Part shown: in pieces, positions 1 to 7,506 of the stretch | Position numbering within the stretch: the stretch's first letter is position 1 | Layout: each line of letters begins with the position of its first letter | Source: Kitasatospora aureofaciens | GTDB taxonomy: Bacteria > Actinomycetota > Actinomycetes > Streptomycetales > Streptomycetaceae | Direction: 5' to 3' | DNA: 64,000 nt | Assembly (NCBI RefSeq): GCF_019192735.1 | Contig: NZ_JAHTKP010000006.1 | Span: 211,493 to 275,492 of the forward strand | Notes under the pieces: model-generated | What the model saw: the letters and a program-made list of their open reading frames with translations, nothing else | Told to the model about the DNA's origin: nothing | Databases searched by the model: none | Program-made: the position numbers and the translations under genes

Positions 1-43
1 CCGACCTCCGTTCCCGACCCCGACGACGGGCAAACCCGGGCGG

Positions 44-1477
44 CTACTGCGGAGGGTCGGTGGGCTGCGGGAACGAGAACTTCTTCTCCTCGATCGCGGC
101 GATCCGATAGGTGCCGTCGGACTGCCGCTGCATCCTCAGCCGGCCGAAGAACGATGTGGCCGCCTGGGACCAGCCGTCCGCCGCCCAGTATCCGCAGGTG
201 ACCGAGACCTCCAGCCCGACCGCATCCCCGGTGAGATAGCCGGGCCGGTCCTTCGTCCCTTCGAGCGGCGCCGCCGACACCCACTGGGCCACCGACCACC
301 CCTGATGGACCGTCACCTCGGGCGGCCATCCCCCGCCATCCGGGGAGAGCGGGTTCAAACCCCCGCCGCTGTCCGCGAGTTCGCGCGTCAGATACCTGCG
401 CACCCTCGGCAGGACGGCCGCCGGCCCGGTGTCCCCGCCACCGGTGTCGATGCTGCCGGACGTGACCGCCCACGCGATCGCCACGGACTCCGCGTCGCGC
501 TCGTCCACCGTCAGCGGCGGCGTCGCCGCCGTCGGCCGCTTCGCCGGATCGGTCGCCGGTACGGCGGTGAAGGTGAAGCCGGGGGGAGCGCCGCCCACCG
601 CCGTTCTCGGGATCACCTGCTCCTCCTGGTCGTAGCACGGGTTGCACCGCGTCGGCGCGCCGTGGGACGCGGCATAGCTGGTCTCCCACCCCTGGCCCCG
701 GTTCCAGAGCGCGTTGGTGCGCTCGCCGCGCACGCCGGAGATGTGGAACGGGCGGTCGCCGTCCTTGAGCGTCCAGGTGTGGTGCTCGCCGTCGACCGAG
801 CCCTCGACCGTGATCACGTAGTCGTAGCTGTGTCGGGTCGCGAGCACGGAGAGGTTGATCAGCTCGGGCTTCCGGTCCTCCAGGTAGAGGTACTTGTCGG
901 AGAAGTACGGTGCGAACGAGACCGGGCCGGCGCTGCTGATCAGCGCGACCCGGTCGTCGGAGTCCAGGTCGACGCCGAGGTCGATCTTCTCGCCCTCCCC
1001 CTGCTCGCTGCAGTTCACGACCGTGCCGGGCAGCGGGTCGCCGGGCGTGCCGACGACGGTGGCCCGCAGCCCCTCGATCGCCACGGTGTGCCCGTTGCCT
1101 ACCATCTCGACCGTGAGCGCGGACTGTCCCACGTCCGTCCCGCCCTGCGCGTGGAGCCACGTCCGCGTGGCGGGGCAGCCCGTGGCGGGCGGGAGGTCGC
1201 TCGGTCGGACGGCCTTGGGGAGGACCACGGTGATGTGGGCATCGCGGTGCCCCGGCTCCTGGCGGGCACTGAGCTTCGGCCCTTCGGCCCCGCCCGTGGC
1301 GTGCAGGGCGTAGTAGGTCGTACCGGCGCCCACCAGCGCCATCGCGCTCGCGACGGCCACCAGCATGCGCAGGTGGCCGCGCAGGCTCTCCACCACGGAG
1401 ACCCTGCCGCCCATGACCACGTTGCCGTGGATGGTCCCGCCGCTGATCGTGTTCCGCGTGTCGTCCCGATCGTTCAT
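44..1477 (-). CDS. Membrane-anchored hypothetical protein with N-terminal SGGTIHG motif
   Basis: No enzyme family is recognised. The start is placed at MNDRDDTRN (1477) because the 19 in-frame residues before it are basic and atypical; the outer alternative is 1534. The N-terminus carries NTISGGTIHGNVVMG, a motif seen in many actinobacterial NTPase and signalling proteins. A single membrane segment (about residues 38-58, LVAVASAMALVGAGTTYYAL) follows, then a roughly 400-residue Pro/Gly/Asp-rich part that should lie outside the membrane. Two Cys residues occur in CNPCYD. The last third (about residues 325-470) resembles the compact beta-rich C-terminal domains of actinobacterial exported proteins, but I cannot name it. 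It is followed by the neighbour in the same orientation. Confidence 0.6.
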   Translation of the reverse strand: MNDRDDTRNTISGGTIHGNVVMGGRVSVVESLRGHLRMLVAVASAMALVGAGTTYYALHATGGAEGPKLSARQEPGHRDAHITVVLPKAVRPSDLPPATGCPATRTWLHAQGGTDVGQSALTVEMVGNGHTVAIEGLRATVVGTPGDPLPGTVVNCSEQGEGEKIDLGVDLDSDDRVALISSAGPVSFAPYFSDKYLYLEDRKPELINLSVLATRHSYDYVITVEGSVDGEHHTWTLKDGDRPFHISGVRGERTNALWNRGQGWETSYAASHGAPTRCNPCYDQEEQVIPRTAVGGAPPGFTFTAVPATDPAKRPTAATPPLTVDERDAESVAIAWAVTSGSIDTGGGDTGPAAVLPRVRRYLTRELADSGGGLNPLSPDGGGWPPEVTVHQGWSVAQWVSAAPLEGTKDRPGYLTGDAVGLEVSVTCGYWAADGWSQAATSFFGRLRMQRQSDGTYRIAAIEEKKFSFPQPTDPPQ

Positions 1478-1537
1478 CCCCCACCCCGCCCGACGACGCT
1501 TCCGGGCACCAACAGTGCAGTCCCCGGCGGGCAAAGG

Positions 1538-1575
1538 GAAGACCCCCGGTGGAAGGGCTTCCGCCGGGGGTCTTC
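1538..1575 (-). terminator. Hairpin terminator between the two first genes
   Basis: A perfect 12-bp inverted repeat (GAAGACCCCCGG at 1538-1549, complement at 1564-1575) lies just past the stop of the lipoprotein gene (1593) and ahead of the membrane-protein start (1477). It fits termination of the lipoprotein transcript. Confidence 0.6.
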
Positions 1576-1592
1576 GTGGACTTGACGATATG

Positions 1593-3128
1593 TCAGCTGC
1601 TTGGGCGCGGGGACGGCAGCGTGGCCGAGCCCGTCAGGAGGGGCCACTCGCGGTGGAAGGGGGGCAGGGGGAGCTTGCCCTCGATGATCGGGGTGCCGAA
1701 GATCTTCAGGTGGGCGGTCAGTGCGCCATTGAGGTCGATGCCGCCGACCACGGACCAACTGCCTTGGGCCTGCGGGGCGTTTCCGGGGACGTCCGCCGAG
1801 AGGGAGCCTTCGGCCCGGGCGCTCAGGTAGGGGGCGACGGTGGTCTCGACGCCGACGGTGTCGTAGAGGCCGATGCTGGCCTCGGCGCCGAGGGCGGCGC
1901 GGACGCCGGCCTTGCCGTTCAGGCGCAGGTGGACCGGGCTGACCTTGGTGTCGGCCGCGTCGGTGAGCGGGCTCCAGCCCTTGCCGCCGGTGTAGTCGGC
2001 GCGGACGGACCAGGTGCCGGTGGCCTCCTGCTCGGCTTCCACGTGCACCTGGCCGTCGGCGCTGATCTCCAGGTAGCAGGTCAGGCCGAGGTTGACGACG
2101 ACGGGCAGGCCCGCGACCGTCAGCACCGGGCTGGCCTGCAGCTTCGCGAAGGGCAGCCGGACGGGCGCCGCGCCGGTGCTGCGGGAAAGGTCGCCGGTGA
2201 CCTTCCACTGCGCGTGGGCGCCGAGGTCGAAGCCGATGGACGCGGTGCGCGGGCTACCGGCGGCGGCGCCGTGGTAGGCGAAGTGGACGGCCGGGTGGAG
2301 CTGGAGGGAGCCGGTGGCGGCCACGCTCGCGCCCTCGGGGAGCGGGATCGGGGCGTTGACGTCGACCTCCAGCGTGCCGGAGGCGTCGGCCTTCACGCCG
2401 CCGAGGTCCGCGCCGATGCTCGCCTTGAGGTCCTTGACCAGCGGGGTGACCTTGATGCCGTGCGGGTCGACGGCGACCTTGCCGTCCGCCTCGGTGCCGC
2501 CGAGCAGTTCGGCGAGGGTCGCGGGGCGGGTGGCGAGCTTGATGCTGTCGCCGGCGCCCGGCTGGACCGCGGTGACGGCGACGAGCGCGCCCTGCGGTGC
2601 GGCGGCGGTGGGCGGGCTGGCGATCAGCGCGCCGGGCTGGACGGCTGCGGCGGCGCTCGCGGTGGCGCTCGGCGTGGCGCTTCCAGTGGCGGACGGCGTT
2701 GCGCTCGGCGTCGCGCTCGGCGCCGCCGAGGGAGCCGGGGCGGACGACAGAACCGCCGCCCCGCCCGCCGGGTCGTACGCCGTGAGCTGCAGGTTCTTCG
2801 CCGTCGCGGTGACCGCGCCGCCGTCCTTGCCCGGCGTGCCGATGGCGGCCTGCTGGGCCCCGGCCGGGGCGGCCGTGACGGGCGCAGAGGCGGACGGCCG
2901 CGCGCTGGGCGCGGCGGCGGGTGTGGTGGTGCGGGGGCGGGGTGCGCCGGAGGGTTGGGCGGCGGTGGCCGGGCCGGTGCCGGTCGCCGCAGCCGCGACC
3001 GGGGTGGTGGCCGGCTCGGTGGCCGCCTGCGGGGTACCGGGGGACGTCGGCCCGCACGCGGCGACCCCGGTCAGGACGAGGGTGAGGAGGGCGGGGCGCA
3101 CGGCCCTGCCTATGGAGCTTTTGAACAC
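1593..3128 (-). CDS. Putative secreted lipoprotein, Ala/Pro/Thr-rich
   Basis: A type II signal peptide with lipobox LTGVAAC sits at about residues 19-25 (basic MFKSSIGRAVR, then hydrophobic PALLTLVLTG). A low-complexity Pro/Ala/Thr/Ser linker follows to about residue 170 and contains repeated SATPSAT units. The C-terminal 330 residues are beta-rich with repeated 'VxVxAPIPL' and 'GADLGG' strands, suggesting an anchored surface protein with an immunoglobulin- or lipid-binding-type fold. The start is a GTG without a convincing ribosome site. It should be lipidated and displayed outside the membrane. No substrate can be inferred. Confidence 0.6.
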   Translation of the reverse strand: MFKSSIGRAVRPALLTLVLTGVAACGPTSPGTPQAATEPATTPVAAAATGTGPATAAQPSGAPRPRTTTPAAAPSARPSASAPVTAAPAGAQQAAIGTPGKDGGAVTATAKNLQLTAYDPAGGAAVLSSAPAPSAAPSATPSATPSATGSATPSATASAAAAVQPGALIASPPTAAAPQGALVAVTAVQPGAGDSIKLATRPATLAELLGGTEADGKVAVDPHGIKVTPLVKDLKASIGADLGGVKADASGTLEVDVNAPIPLPEGASVAATGSLQLHPAVHFAYHGAAAGSPRTASIGFDLGAHAQWKVTGDLSRSTGAAPVRLPFAKLQASPVLTVAGLPVVVNLGLTCYLEISADGQVHVEAEQEATGTWSVRADYTGGKGWSPLTDAADTKVSPVHLRLNGKAGVRAALGAEASIGLYDTVGVETTVAPYLSARAEGSLSADVPGNAPQAQGSWSVVGGIDLNGALTAHLKIFGTPIIEGKLPLPPFHREWPLLTGSATLPSPRPSS

Positions 3129-3166
3129 GCGGCGTCATGTTACTGACGGGGAATAACTTTGTCGAA

Positions 3167-3269
3167 GACAGGCCAAGTCGCGCGGGACGACAGGCCAGGT
3201 CGCGCGGGAAGGCAGGCCAGGTCGCGCGGGAAGACAAGCCAAGTGAAGACAGGCCACGTCACCCGGAAC
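3167..3269. repeat. 22-bp imperfect tandem repeat array
   Basis: About five units of 22 bp with consensus GACAGGCCAGGTCGCGCGGG start at 3167, 3189, 3211, 3233 (truncated to 15 nt) and 3248. They lie immediately 3' of the aat-like fragment, whose stop codon falls inside the last unit. Confidence 0.8.
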
Positions 3270-3480
3270 GACCGGCCCGGGCCAGCCGCGGCGCCGGGAG
3301 CCGATCCACCACCAGCGGGCGGACGTCCGCCGGCGCCGCCAGCTCCTCCAGGTACCGCGCCCGCGGCAGCGGCACGGCCCCGAGGCTGCGGATGTGCGGC
3401 CCGTCCCACTGCGCGTCGAGGAGCCGCCCCCCGGCCGCCGCGAAGCGCGCCGTGAGGTCGGCGACGGCGACGCGGGCGGC
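3259..3480 (-). pseudogene. C-terminal remnant of a leucyl/phenylalanyl-tRNA-protein transferase (aat-like)
   Basis: On the minus strand one frame is open from about 3480 to a TGA at 3259-3261 and reads ...GGRLLDAQWDG, then PHIRSLGAVPLPRARYLEEL. This matches the C-terminal part of Aat enzymes of the N-end rule pathway, which end in a '(L/F)(L/I)D.Q....H..SLGA..(I/L)PR..YL' segment. The catalytic core and the start are missing: homology stops at about 3480, where the oppositely oriented EAL fragment begins. About 73 residues remain and it is certainly non-functional. The family call rests on this short segment alone. Confidence 0.5.
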
Positions 3481-3848
3481 GGTGGAACATCGAGTCGAGG
3501 CTCACCCACGCCGACCTCGGCGTCGGCATCGCCATCGACGACTTCGGGACGGGCTACTCGTCGCTCTCCTACCTGCGCGAGTTCCCCATCTCGATCCTGA
3601 AAATCGACAAGTCGTTCATCGACGGCCTGGGCGCCTCCCAGCAGCAGTACGCCCTCGTCGACGGCATCGCCCGCATCGCCGACATCCTGGGCGTCCAGGT
3701 CATCGCCGAGGGCATCGAACACCCCGAACAACGCGACCTCCTGGCCGCCATGGGCTGCCCCCTCGGCCAGGGCTACCTCTTCGCCCACCCCCTCACCCCG
3801 GACCAGGCCCGCACCCTCGTCCGCGACGCCACGTACGAGCCTGCGTGA
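3480..3848 (+). pseudogene. C-terminal half of an EAL-domain protein (c-di-GMP phosphodiesterase remnant)
   Basis: The frame reads ESRLTHADLGVGIAIDDFGTG, then YSSLSYLREFPISILKIDKS and further to a TGA at 3846-3848. It contains the DDFGTG(Y/F)SSL and LKIDKSF(I/V) motifs of EAL phosphodiesterases, the catalytic Glu context VIAEGIE, and the closing QGYLFAHPL segment. The EAL signature itself, the N-terminal half of the domain and any GGDEF or sensor part are absent and no start codon fits. Truncation is at the same point as the head-to-head aat-like fragment. It is not expected to be active. Confidence 0.75.
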
Positions 3849-3868
3849 GCCCTCCGCTGAACCTTCTG

Positions 3869-3898
3869 AGCGGCGGTCGAGCATCCTCGACCGCCGCT
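3869..3898 (+). terminator. Strong hairpin after the EAL remnant
   Basis: A perfect 13-bp stem (AGCGGCGGTCGAG at 3869-3881 with its complement at 3886-3898) closes a CATC loop, 21 nt past the EAL stop. Confidence 0.7.
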
Positions 3899-3915
3899 GG
3901 TGTCCTTCCGCGTCT

Positions 3916-3948
3916 GTCCGGCTACTTGACGGGGTGCGGGTGGCCGAG
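3916..3948. repeat. 33-bp direct repeat, left copy, flanking the HigBA module
   Basis: Identical over 33 bp to 4859-4891. The right copy contains the last 27 nt and stop codon of the DUF4331 gene; this left copy is an isolated duplicate of that gene end. The segment between them is 0.94 kb. Confidence 0.85.
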
Positions 3949-3979
3949 CCCTCCCGGCCACCGCCACCACGCGTCCGGC

Positions 3980-4345
3980 TCAGGCCACCGAGCGAGAGCC
4001 GGGCGAAGAATCGTCGGCCGGGCAGTCGTCATGCGCAGTGAACACGAACTCCGAGGTGTCGCCGTCCAGGTCGATGGTCAGCGACGCGTCCAGCGCCTTG
4101 GCCAGGCGTGTGAGCAGTGGCAGCGTGGGCACCGAGTCACCGCCCTCGATGTTCGAGATCTGCGGCTGCGTCATCCCGGCCCGCCGCGCCAGCTCGGCCT
4201 GCGACAACCCGAGTTCGGTGCGCCGGTCGTAGACGGCCTGGCCGAGCGCGAACGCATACCCGGCCTCGACGTACGCGGCGGACTCCGCGACCGGCTCTCT
4301 CAGGAGCTTCCTGGCCCCTCTGGTCTTCCACTGCGAGTGGTTCAC
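3980..4345 (-). CDS. XRE-family antitoxin, HigA-like
   Basis: A 121-residue protein with a helix-turn-helix at about residues 38-90 (LSQAELARRAGMTQPQISNI), typical of the HigA/XRE antitoxins paired with Gp49-like toxins. It lies downstream of the toxin gene in the same orientation, with about 55 nt between, which is the usual toxin-first order of this group. The antitoxin is expected to bind the toxin and repress the operon through the palindrome upstream of the toxin. The Asp-rich C-terminus is family-typical. Confidence 0.85.
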   Translation of the reverse strand: MNHSQWKTRGARKLLREPVAESAAYVEAGYAFALGQAVYDRRTELGLSQAELARRAGMTQPQISNIEGGDSVPTLPLLTRLAKALDASLTIDLDGDTSEFVFTAHDDCPADDSSPGSRSVA

Positions 4346-4401
4346 GGCCTCTCCTCCTTGCTCCGGTCGTAGTCGTGCTGCGCGGGGCCGTGGTCGGCTT
4401 C

Positions 4402-4722
4402 TCAGACCTTCTGCGCCTGCCGAGCGCGCTCGATCTCTTCGGTCTCGCGCTGCTTCGTCTTGCGGAACACCGTCAACAGGACGATCCGCCGCAGCGGCGC
4501 CAGCCAGTACGTGATGCGTACGGCACTTCCGTCCATGATGAAGCGCAGCTCACGCACCTTTCCGCCGAGGTGCCGCGCGTAGGGCTCACCCAGCGTAGTT
4601 GGCTGCGCAGCCAGCATGTCTGCCGCCCGCTCCACCTTGTCGTACTGGGCGTCGGCCAGAAGATCCAACCGCTGGCGGACTTCGGGCTCGATCTCGATCT
4701 CGATCTGCCACGGATCGCTCAC
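4402..4722 (-). CDS. Type II toxin, RelE/HigB-like (phage Gp49 family)
   Basis: A 106-residue RelE-fold protein. The diagnostic block is KVRELRF, then VRITYWLAPLRRIVLLTVFRK and KTKQRETEEIERA at residues 52-101, seen in Gp49/HigB toxins that cleave mRNA at the ribosome. The conserved basic residues around R58, R69 and K88-K91 are present, so it looks active. It precedes the XRE antitoxin and its ATG lies 9 nt from a perfect GATATC-centred palindrome. The pair forms a discrete 0.9-kb islet between direct repeats. Confidence 0.85.
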   Translation of the reverse strand: MSDPWQIEIEIEPEVRQRLDLLADAQYDKVERAADMLAAQPTTLGEPYARHLGGKVRELRFIMDGSAVRITYWLAPLRRIVLLTVFRKTKQRETEEIERARQAQKV

Positions 4723-4730
4723 GGGTTCAG

Positions 4731-4748
4731 TATATAGATATCTGTATA
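4731..4748. promoter_or_regulatory. Palindromic operator of the HigBA operon
   Basis: TATATAGATATCTGTATA is an 18-bp near-perfect palindrome with perfect AGATATCT core, strikingly AT-rich in this GC-rich DNA, 9 nt upstream of the toxin ATG. It is the likely autoregulatory site and overlaps a plausible -10 region. Confidence 0.6.
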
Positions 4749-4825
4749 GCGCGCCCGGCGGGCCACTCTCCCTCGCTCTGGGACGACCGGGACACCGCCG
4801 TACGTCGCCACTGCCGCCGTGCGAA

Positions 4826-4853
4826 GCGGCAGTCAGGAATTCCTGACCGCCGC
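4826..4853 (-). terminator. Long inverted repeat downstream of the DUF4331 gene
   Basis: GTCAGGAATTCCTGAC (4832-4847) is a perfect palindrome, extended on both sides to a 14-bp arm with one mismatch. It sits 12 nt past the DUF4331 stop codon and could stop transcription from either side. Confidence 0.5.
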
Positions 4854-4858
4854 CTGGC

Positions 4859-4891
4859 GTCCGGCTACTTGACGGGGTGCGGGTGGCCGAG
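4859..4891. repeat. 33-bp direct repeat, right copy, flanking the HigBA module
   Basis: Same 33 bases as 3916-3948. It overlaps the 3' end of the DUF4331 gene, as expected if the toxin-antitoxin islet entered at the end of this gene and duplicated it. Confidence 0.85.
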
Positions 4892-5830
4892 GTGGGGGAA
4901 GGTGGGGAGCAGGTCGGTGTGCGGGGGGATGTGGTCGGAGGTGATCTTGCCGCCGGAGACCATCGTGAGGCGGGCGGAGGTCACATCGTCCACGAGCGTG
5001 CGGCCGTTGGGGTAGGCGGCGGGGCGGGAGCGGTCGTAGCGGAGGATGTCGGGGAGGACGAGCTTGAGGGTCTCGGTGGCGGCCACGGTGGTGTAGTCCC
5101 CGGTGTGCTGGAGGACGGCCGTCCAGGCTTCGCGGTAGGTGTCCCAGTCGTCGGCGGGCTCGCCGGCGTTGTACGTGTCCTTCACCTCCTCCGCGTTGAA
5201 GTACGCGGTGAGGGACGGGTGGGCGCCGCGGTCGACGGAGGTGAGCCGCCCGTTCTCACGGAGACTGACGCGGGCCCAGACGCCGATGGCGGGGTCCGGA
5301 CCGAGGTCGGCATCGGGCACTTCGAGGGCGATGCCGAAGACGTTGACATCGGCCATGGCGTCCTTGCCGGTCCAGGTGAAGTTGTTGACGATGCCTTCGA
5401 GATCGGCGAAGAAGGGGTCGCTGCGGAGGCCGACGGAGAGCTTGCAGCCGTTCTTCTCGATGACGTCCGGCGCGTCACCGAACGCGACCGGCACATCGGC
5501 GAAAAGGACCTCCCCGGTCGCATCGTGCTGCTGAGCAGCGGCGCCGGTCGCGCGGTGGACGGTGACGGCCTGGCCACCGGTGTTGGGGTTGGAGAAGGTG
5601 AAGGAGTAGGCGACGTCCGCGCGGTTGTCGCCGTCGTTGTCGACGTTGAGCCGGTAGACGGCGTCCGGGTGGAACTCGGCTGCCTGGGTGGGGGCGTACG
5701 GGTTCACGTTCATGATGAGGACGGTGCGATGCGGCGCGTCGGACGCCGGAAACGCGAAGACGTCGGTCAGGTCGAGCCGGGCATCGCCCCGCGGAGAGCG
5801 GAGGTTGGGGCCGCTGAGGTGGTGGGACAT
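4865..5830 (-). CDS. DUF4331 family protein
   Basis: A 321-residue protein with start chosen at MSHHLSGPNLRSPRGDARLD (5830), because DUF4331 proteins begin with SSH(L/R).(A/G)P and a DxTD motif; an outer start exists at 5863. Family signatures present are LDLTDVFAFPA, LIMNVNPYAP, YRLNVDNDGDNRADVAYSF and the C-terminal PDILRYD. Members are bacterial, often exported and possibly carbohydrate- or metal-associated, but no biochemical role is established. Here there is no signal peptide. The last codons are part of the 33-bp direct repeat. Confidence 0.85.
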   Translation of the reverse strand: MSHHLSGPNLRSPRGDARLDLTDVFAFPASDAPHRTVLIMNVNPYAPTQAAEFHPDAVYRLNVDNDGDNRADVAYSFTFSNPNTGGQAVTVHRATGAAAQQHDATGEVLFADVPVAFGDAPDVIEKNGCKLSVGLRSDPFFADLEGIVNNFTWTGKDAMADVNVFGIALEVPDADLGPDPAIGVWARVSLRENGRLTSVDRGAHPSLTAYFNAEEVKDTYNAGEPADDWDTYREAWTAVLQHTGDYTTVAATETLKLVLPDILRYDRSRPAAYPNGRTLVDDVTSARLTMVSGGKITSDHIPPHTDLLPTFPHLGHPHPVK

Positions 5831-6064
5831 GGCACTGTGGTAGCAGCACGACCCGGCCACCACCCCGACGACACCCGCCCGGAACCGGGCTGTCCGCCGA
5901 TCGGATCAGAGCCCGGCGGCCGTCGAGCAGCCCTCAGCGCAACACCACCGCCACACCCGCTCCTCGAACCGCACACACTCCCCCGGACCCACCATTCCGC
6001 CGAACCCCCACACGCCCTACGCTTGACGCACGCCCACACGCACGTTCCCCGAGGGAACCGTACG

Positions 6065-6253
6065 ATGACCGACCACCGCGACCACATCCAGGCGTCCCGC
6101 GCCCTCCTGACGAGAGCGAACCAGAGCCATCTCTCCCCGGAACGGGTCGTCGAAATGGCCGAGGTCGAGGCCTACCCCGCCCTAGCCGCCGCCATCGCAA
6201 GCCTCAAGGACTCCCCGGCCCCCGGCCCCACTCCCCCGGCCGACGCCCGATGA
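6065..6253 (+). CDS. Small hypothetical protein
   Basis: A 62-residue protein from ATG 6065, preceded by a GAGGGA-type ribosome site about 10 nt upstream. It is helical (SPERVVEMAEVEAYPALAAAIASLK) with a Pro-rich tail. No family is recognised. Its stop overlaps the start of the next small gene by ATGA, arguing that both are real and co-translated. Confidence 0.5.
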   Translation: MTDHRDHIQASRALLTRANQSHLSPERVVEMAEVEAYPALAAAIASLKDSPAPGPTPPADAR

Positions 6254-6414
6254 TCCGCCACCTCATCGGCTGTCCGATCTTCCTCACCGGCCTGGGCCTG
6301 CTCGCCTACTCCCGTCACGTACCTGGCGCGAAGATGGCCGCCGGTGGGAGCGACTGGCACTGGGCCCTGCCCGGGGGCGTCATCGCCCTCACCGGCATGG
6401 TCATCATCGGCTGA
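6250..6414 (+). CDS. Small two-helix membrane protein
   Basis: A 54-residue protein starting inside the ATGA overlap with the preceding gene. It has two hydrophobic segments (LIGCPIFLTGLGLLAY and WALPGGVIALTGMVIIG) joined by a short polar loop, so it is an inner-membrane hairpin. Its last 11 nt overlap the 3' end of the decayed HxlR gene on the other strand. Function unknown. Confidence 0.45.
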   Translation: MIRHLIGCPIFLTGLGLLAYSRHVPGAKMAAGGSDWHWALPGGVIALTGMVIIG

Positions 6415-6760
6415 GCGCGGCGAGTTCCACCAACAACGGACGCAACGCCTCCCCGGCCGCCGTCACCCGCTACGACGCCCGTACCGGAAACCCACGCAGG
6501 CGCTCGCGCGCCACCAACTCCCGCCCCCCAAGGCACGCAGGCGCTCCGCGAGCGCCTGCGTGCTGATCCCCGGCAGCCGCCCCCGCAACTCCCCGTACGC
6601 CGCGGGCCCGTACATCAACTCCCGCAGCACCAGCATCGTCCACCACCCCGCCACGGCCGCCAGCGTCAGCTCCGCTGGGCACCCAGCCTCCGGCCGCGCC
6701 GTCCAGCACCAGCTCGGCGTCCCGTTCCCTCCCGCGACTCTCCGCTTGGTGACCCACGCC
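6404..6760 (-). pseudogene. HxlR-family transcriptional regulator, decayed
   Basis: The winged-helix core CPAELTLAAVAGWWTMLVLR, then ELMYGPAAYGELRGRL, GISTQALAERL is unmistakably HxlR. The frame then shifts by one base in a G run at about 6527-6532, continues as GGRELVARERLRGFPVRAS, meets a TAG at 6470 where a Tyr codon is expected, and continues open as RVTAAGEALRPLLVELAAL to a TGA at 6404. One frameshift and one nonsense change thus explain the break. Its divergent neighbour is a decayed SnoaL-like gene; HxlR regulators often sit divergently to the enzyme they control. Confidence 0.7.
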
Positions 6761-6780
6761 GCGCCCGCCTTCACCACCCG

Positions 6781-6980
6781 ATGACTCACCCCACCACCCT
6801 CACCACCGATCCCGCCAACACCCGGCCGTCTTCGCCGCCGCCTTCAACACCGGCGCACCCGCCCTCCTCGCCCAGGTCTACGAACCGGGCGCCGTCTTCG
6901 CCCCCCCGGCACCACCGTCACCGGCCCTATTGGGCGCCATTTCACCGCCGAGACGCCGAAAACACGCCACCCCGGTAACA
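6781..6980 (+). pseudogene. SnoaL-like / NTF2-fold protein remnant
   Basis: It starts with ATG 6781 and after a one-base shift near 6823 reads PAVFAAAFNTGAPALLAQVY, then EPGAVFAPP and, after a further shift, GTTVTGP. This is the N-terminal strand-helix pattern of SnoaL/ketosteroid-isomerase-like proteins. The remainder is lost at the junction with the IS3-type fragment. It is divergent from the decayed HxlR gene. Confidence 0.5.
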
Positions 6981-6998
6981 TTGCCTAAATTTCGCTTG

Positions 6999-7112
6999 AC
7001 GATGGTCAATTCTTGTATCTGACCCTAGCGTTGGATCGGCGTTCGAAGCGGCTGGTTGGCTGGTCGATCACAGATCACAGGCGCACCGGGCTAGTCACCA
7101 CACGCTCAAGGC
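6999..7112 (+). mobile_element. IS3-family transposase OrfB fragment
   Basis: A short open stretch reads DDGQFLYLTLALDRRSKRLV, then GWSITDHRRTGLVT. This is the integrase-core segment following the first catalytic Asp in IS3/IS150-group transposases (LY..LDL.SR.IVGW....HR...LV). Only about 38 residues remain, with no terminal repeats visible. Confidence 0.6.
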
Positions 7113-7129
7113 GCCACATAGCCATGCCT

Positions 7130-7167
7130 CAGCTGCCCCATCGGAAGGAGATCCGATGGGGCAGCTG
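7130..7167. terminator. Perfect 16-bp hairpin
   Basis: CAGCTGCCCCATCGGA (7130-7145) pairs without mismatch with 7152-7167 around a six-base AGGAGA loop. It lies past the stop of immunity gene 1 (7219, minus strand) and probably terminates the orphan toxin-immunity transcript. Confidence 0.65.
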
Positions 7168-7218
7168 TCGGGGCCCACCGCCAACGCGCTGGGCTCACAT
7201 AGCGGCTCTTGCTCGGCC

Positions 7219-7506
7219 CTAGTCCAGAGACTCGCAATACTGCTCGTATGTAGTTCCGGACATGTCCCGAAGGTCGAACTCCGAGAGAGGACCGAATGTC
7301 TTGGCCATCAGCGCCACGCCGCGCCCGACAGCACGCAGGAAGTCGCCACTCTCCTCCACTCTGCCTGCTGCGGCCACGAGCAGTTGCAGAGCTTCCCGCC
7401 TGCCCGAAGCAGACAGGCAGTCGGCAGCTGAAATCCGCTCACTTGGCTCTGCGTGCGCATCCAACAACAGTCTTGAGGCGGCTGTGTAGTCCACTGTCGC
7501 TAGCAC
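7219..7506 (-). CDS. Putative immunity protein 1
   Basis: A 95-residue, helical, acidic protein of no recognised family. Its GTG start (7506) overlaps the stop of the orphan toxin C-terminus by 7 nt, the arrangement expected for a toxin-immunity pair. It contains repeated short helices (ISAADCLSASGRREALQLLVAAAG; FLRAVGRGVALMA). The role is inferred from position only: cytoplasmic neutraliser of the toxin encoded at 7500-7866. Confidence 0.5.
   Translation of the reverse strand: MLATVDYTAASRLLLDAHAEPSERISAADCLSASGRREALQLLVAAAGRVEESGDFLRAVGRGVALMAKTFGPLSEFDLRDMSGTTYEQYCESLD

Noticed and set aside
4877..6253. 458-codon plus-strand frame ending with the small gene at 6065
   Set aside because: Most of it is antisense to DUF4331; only the last 62 codons with their own ribosome site look real.
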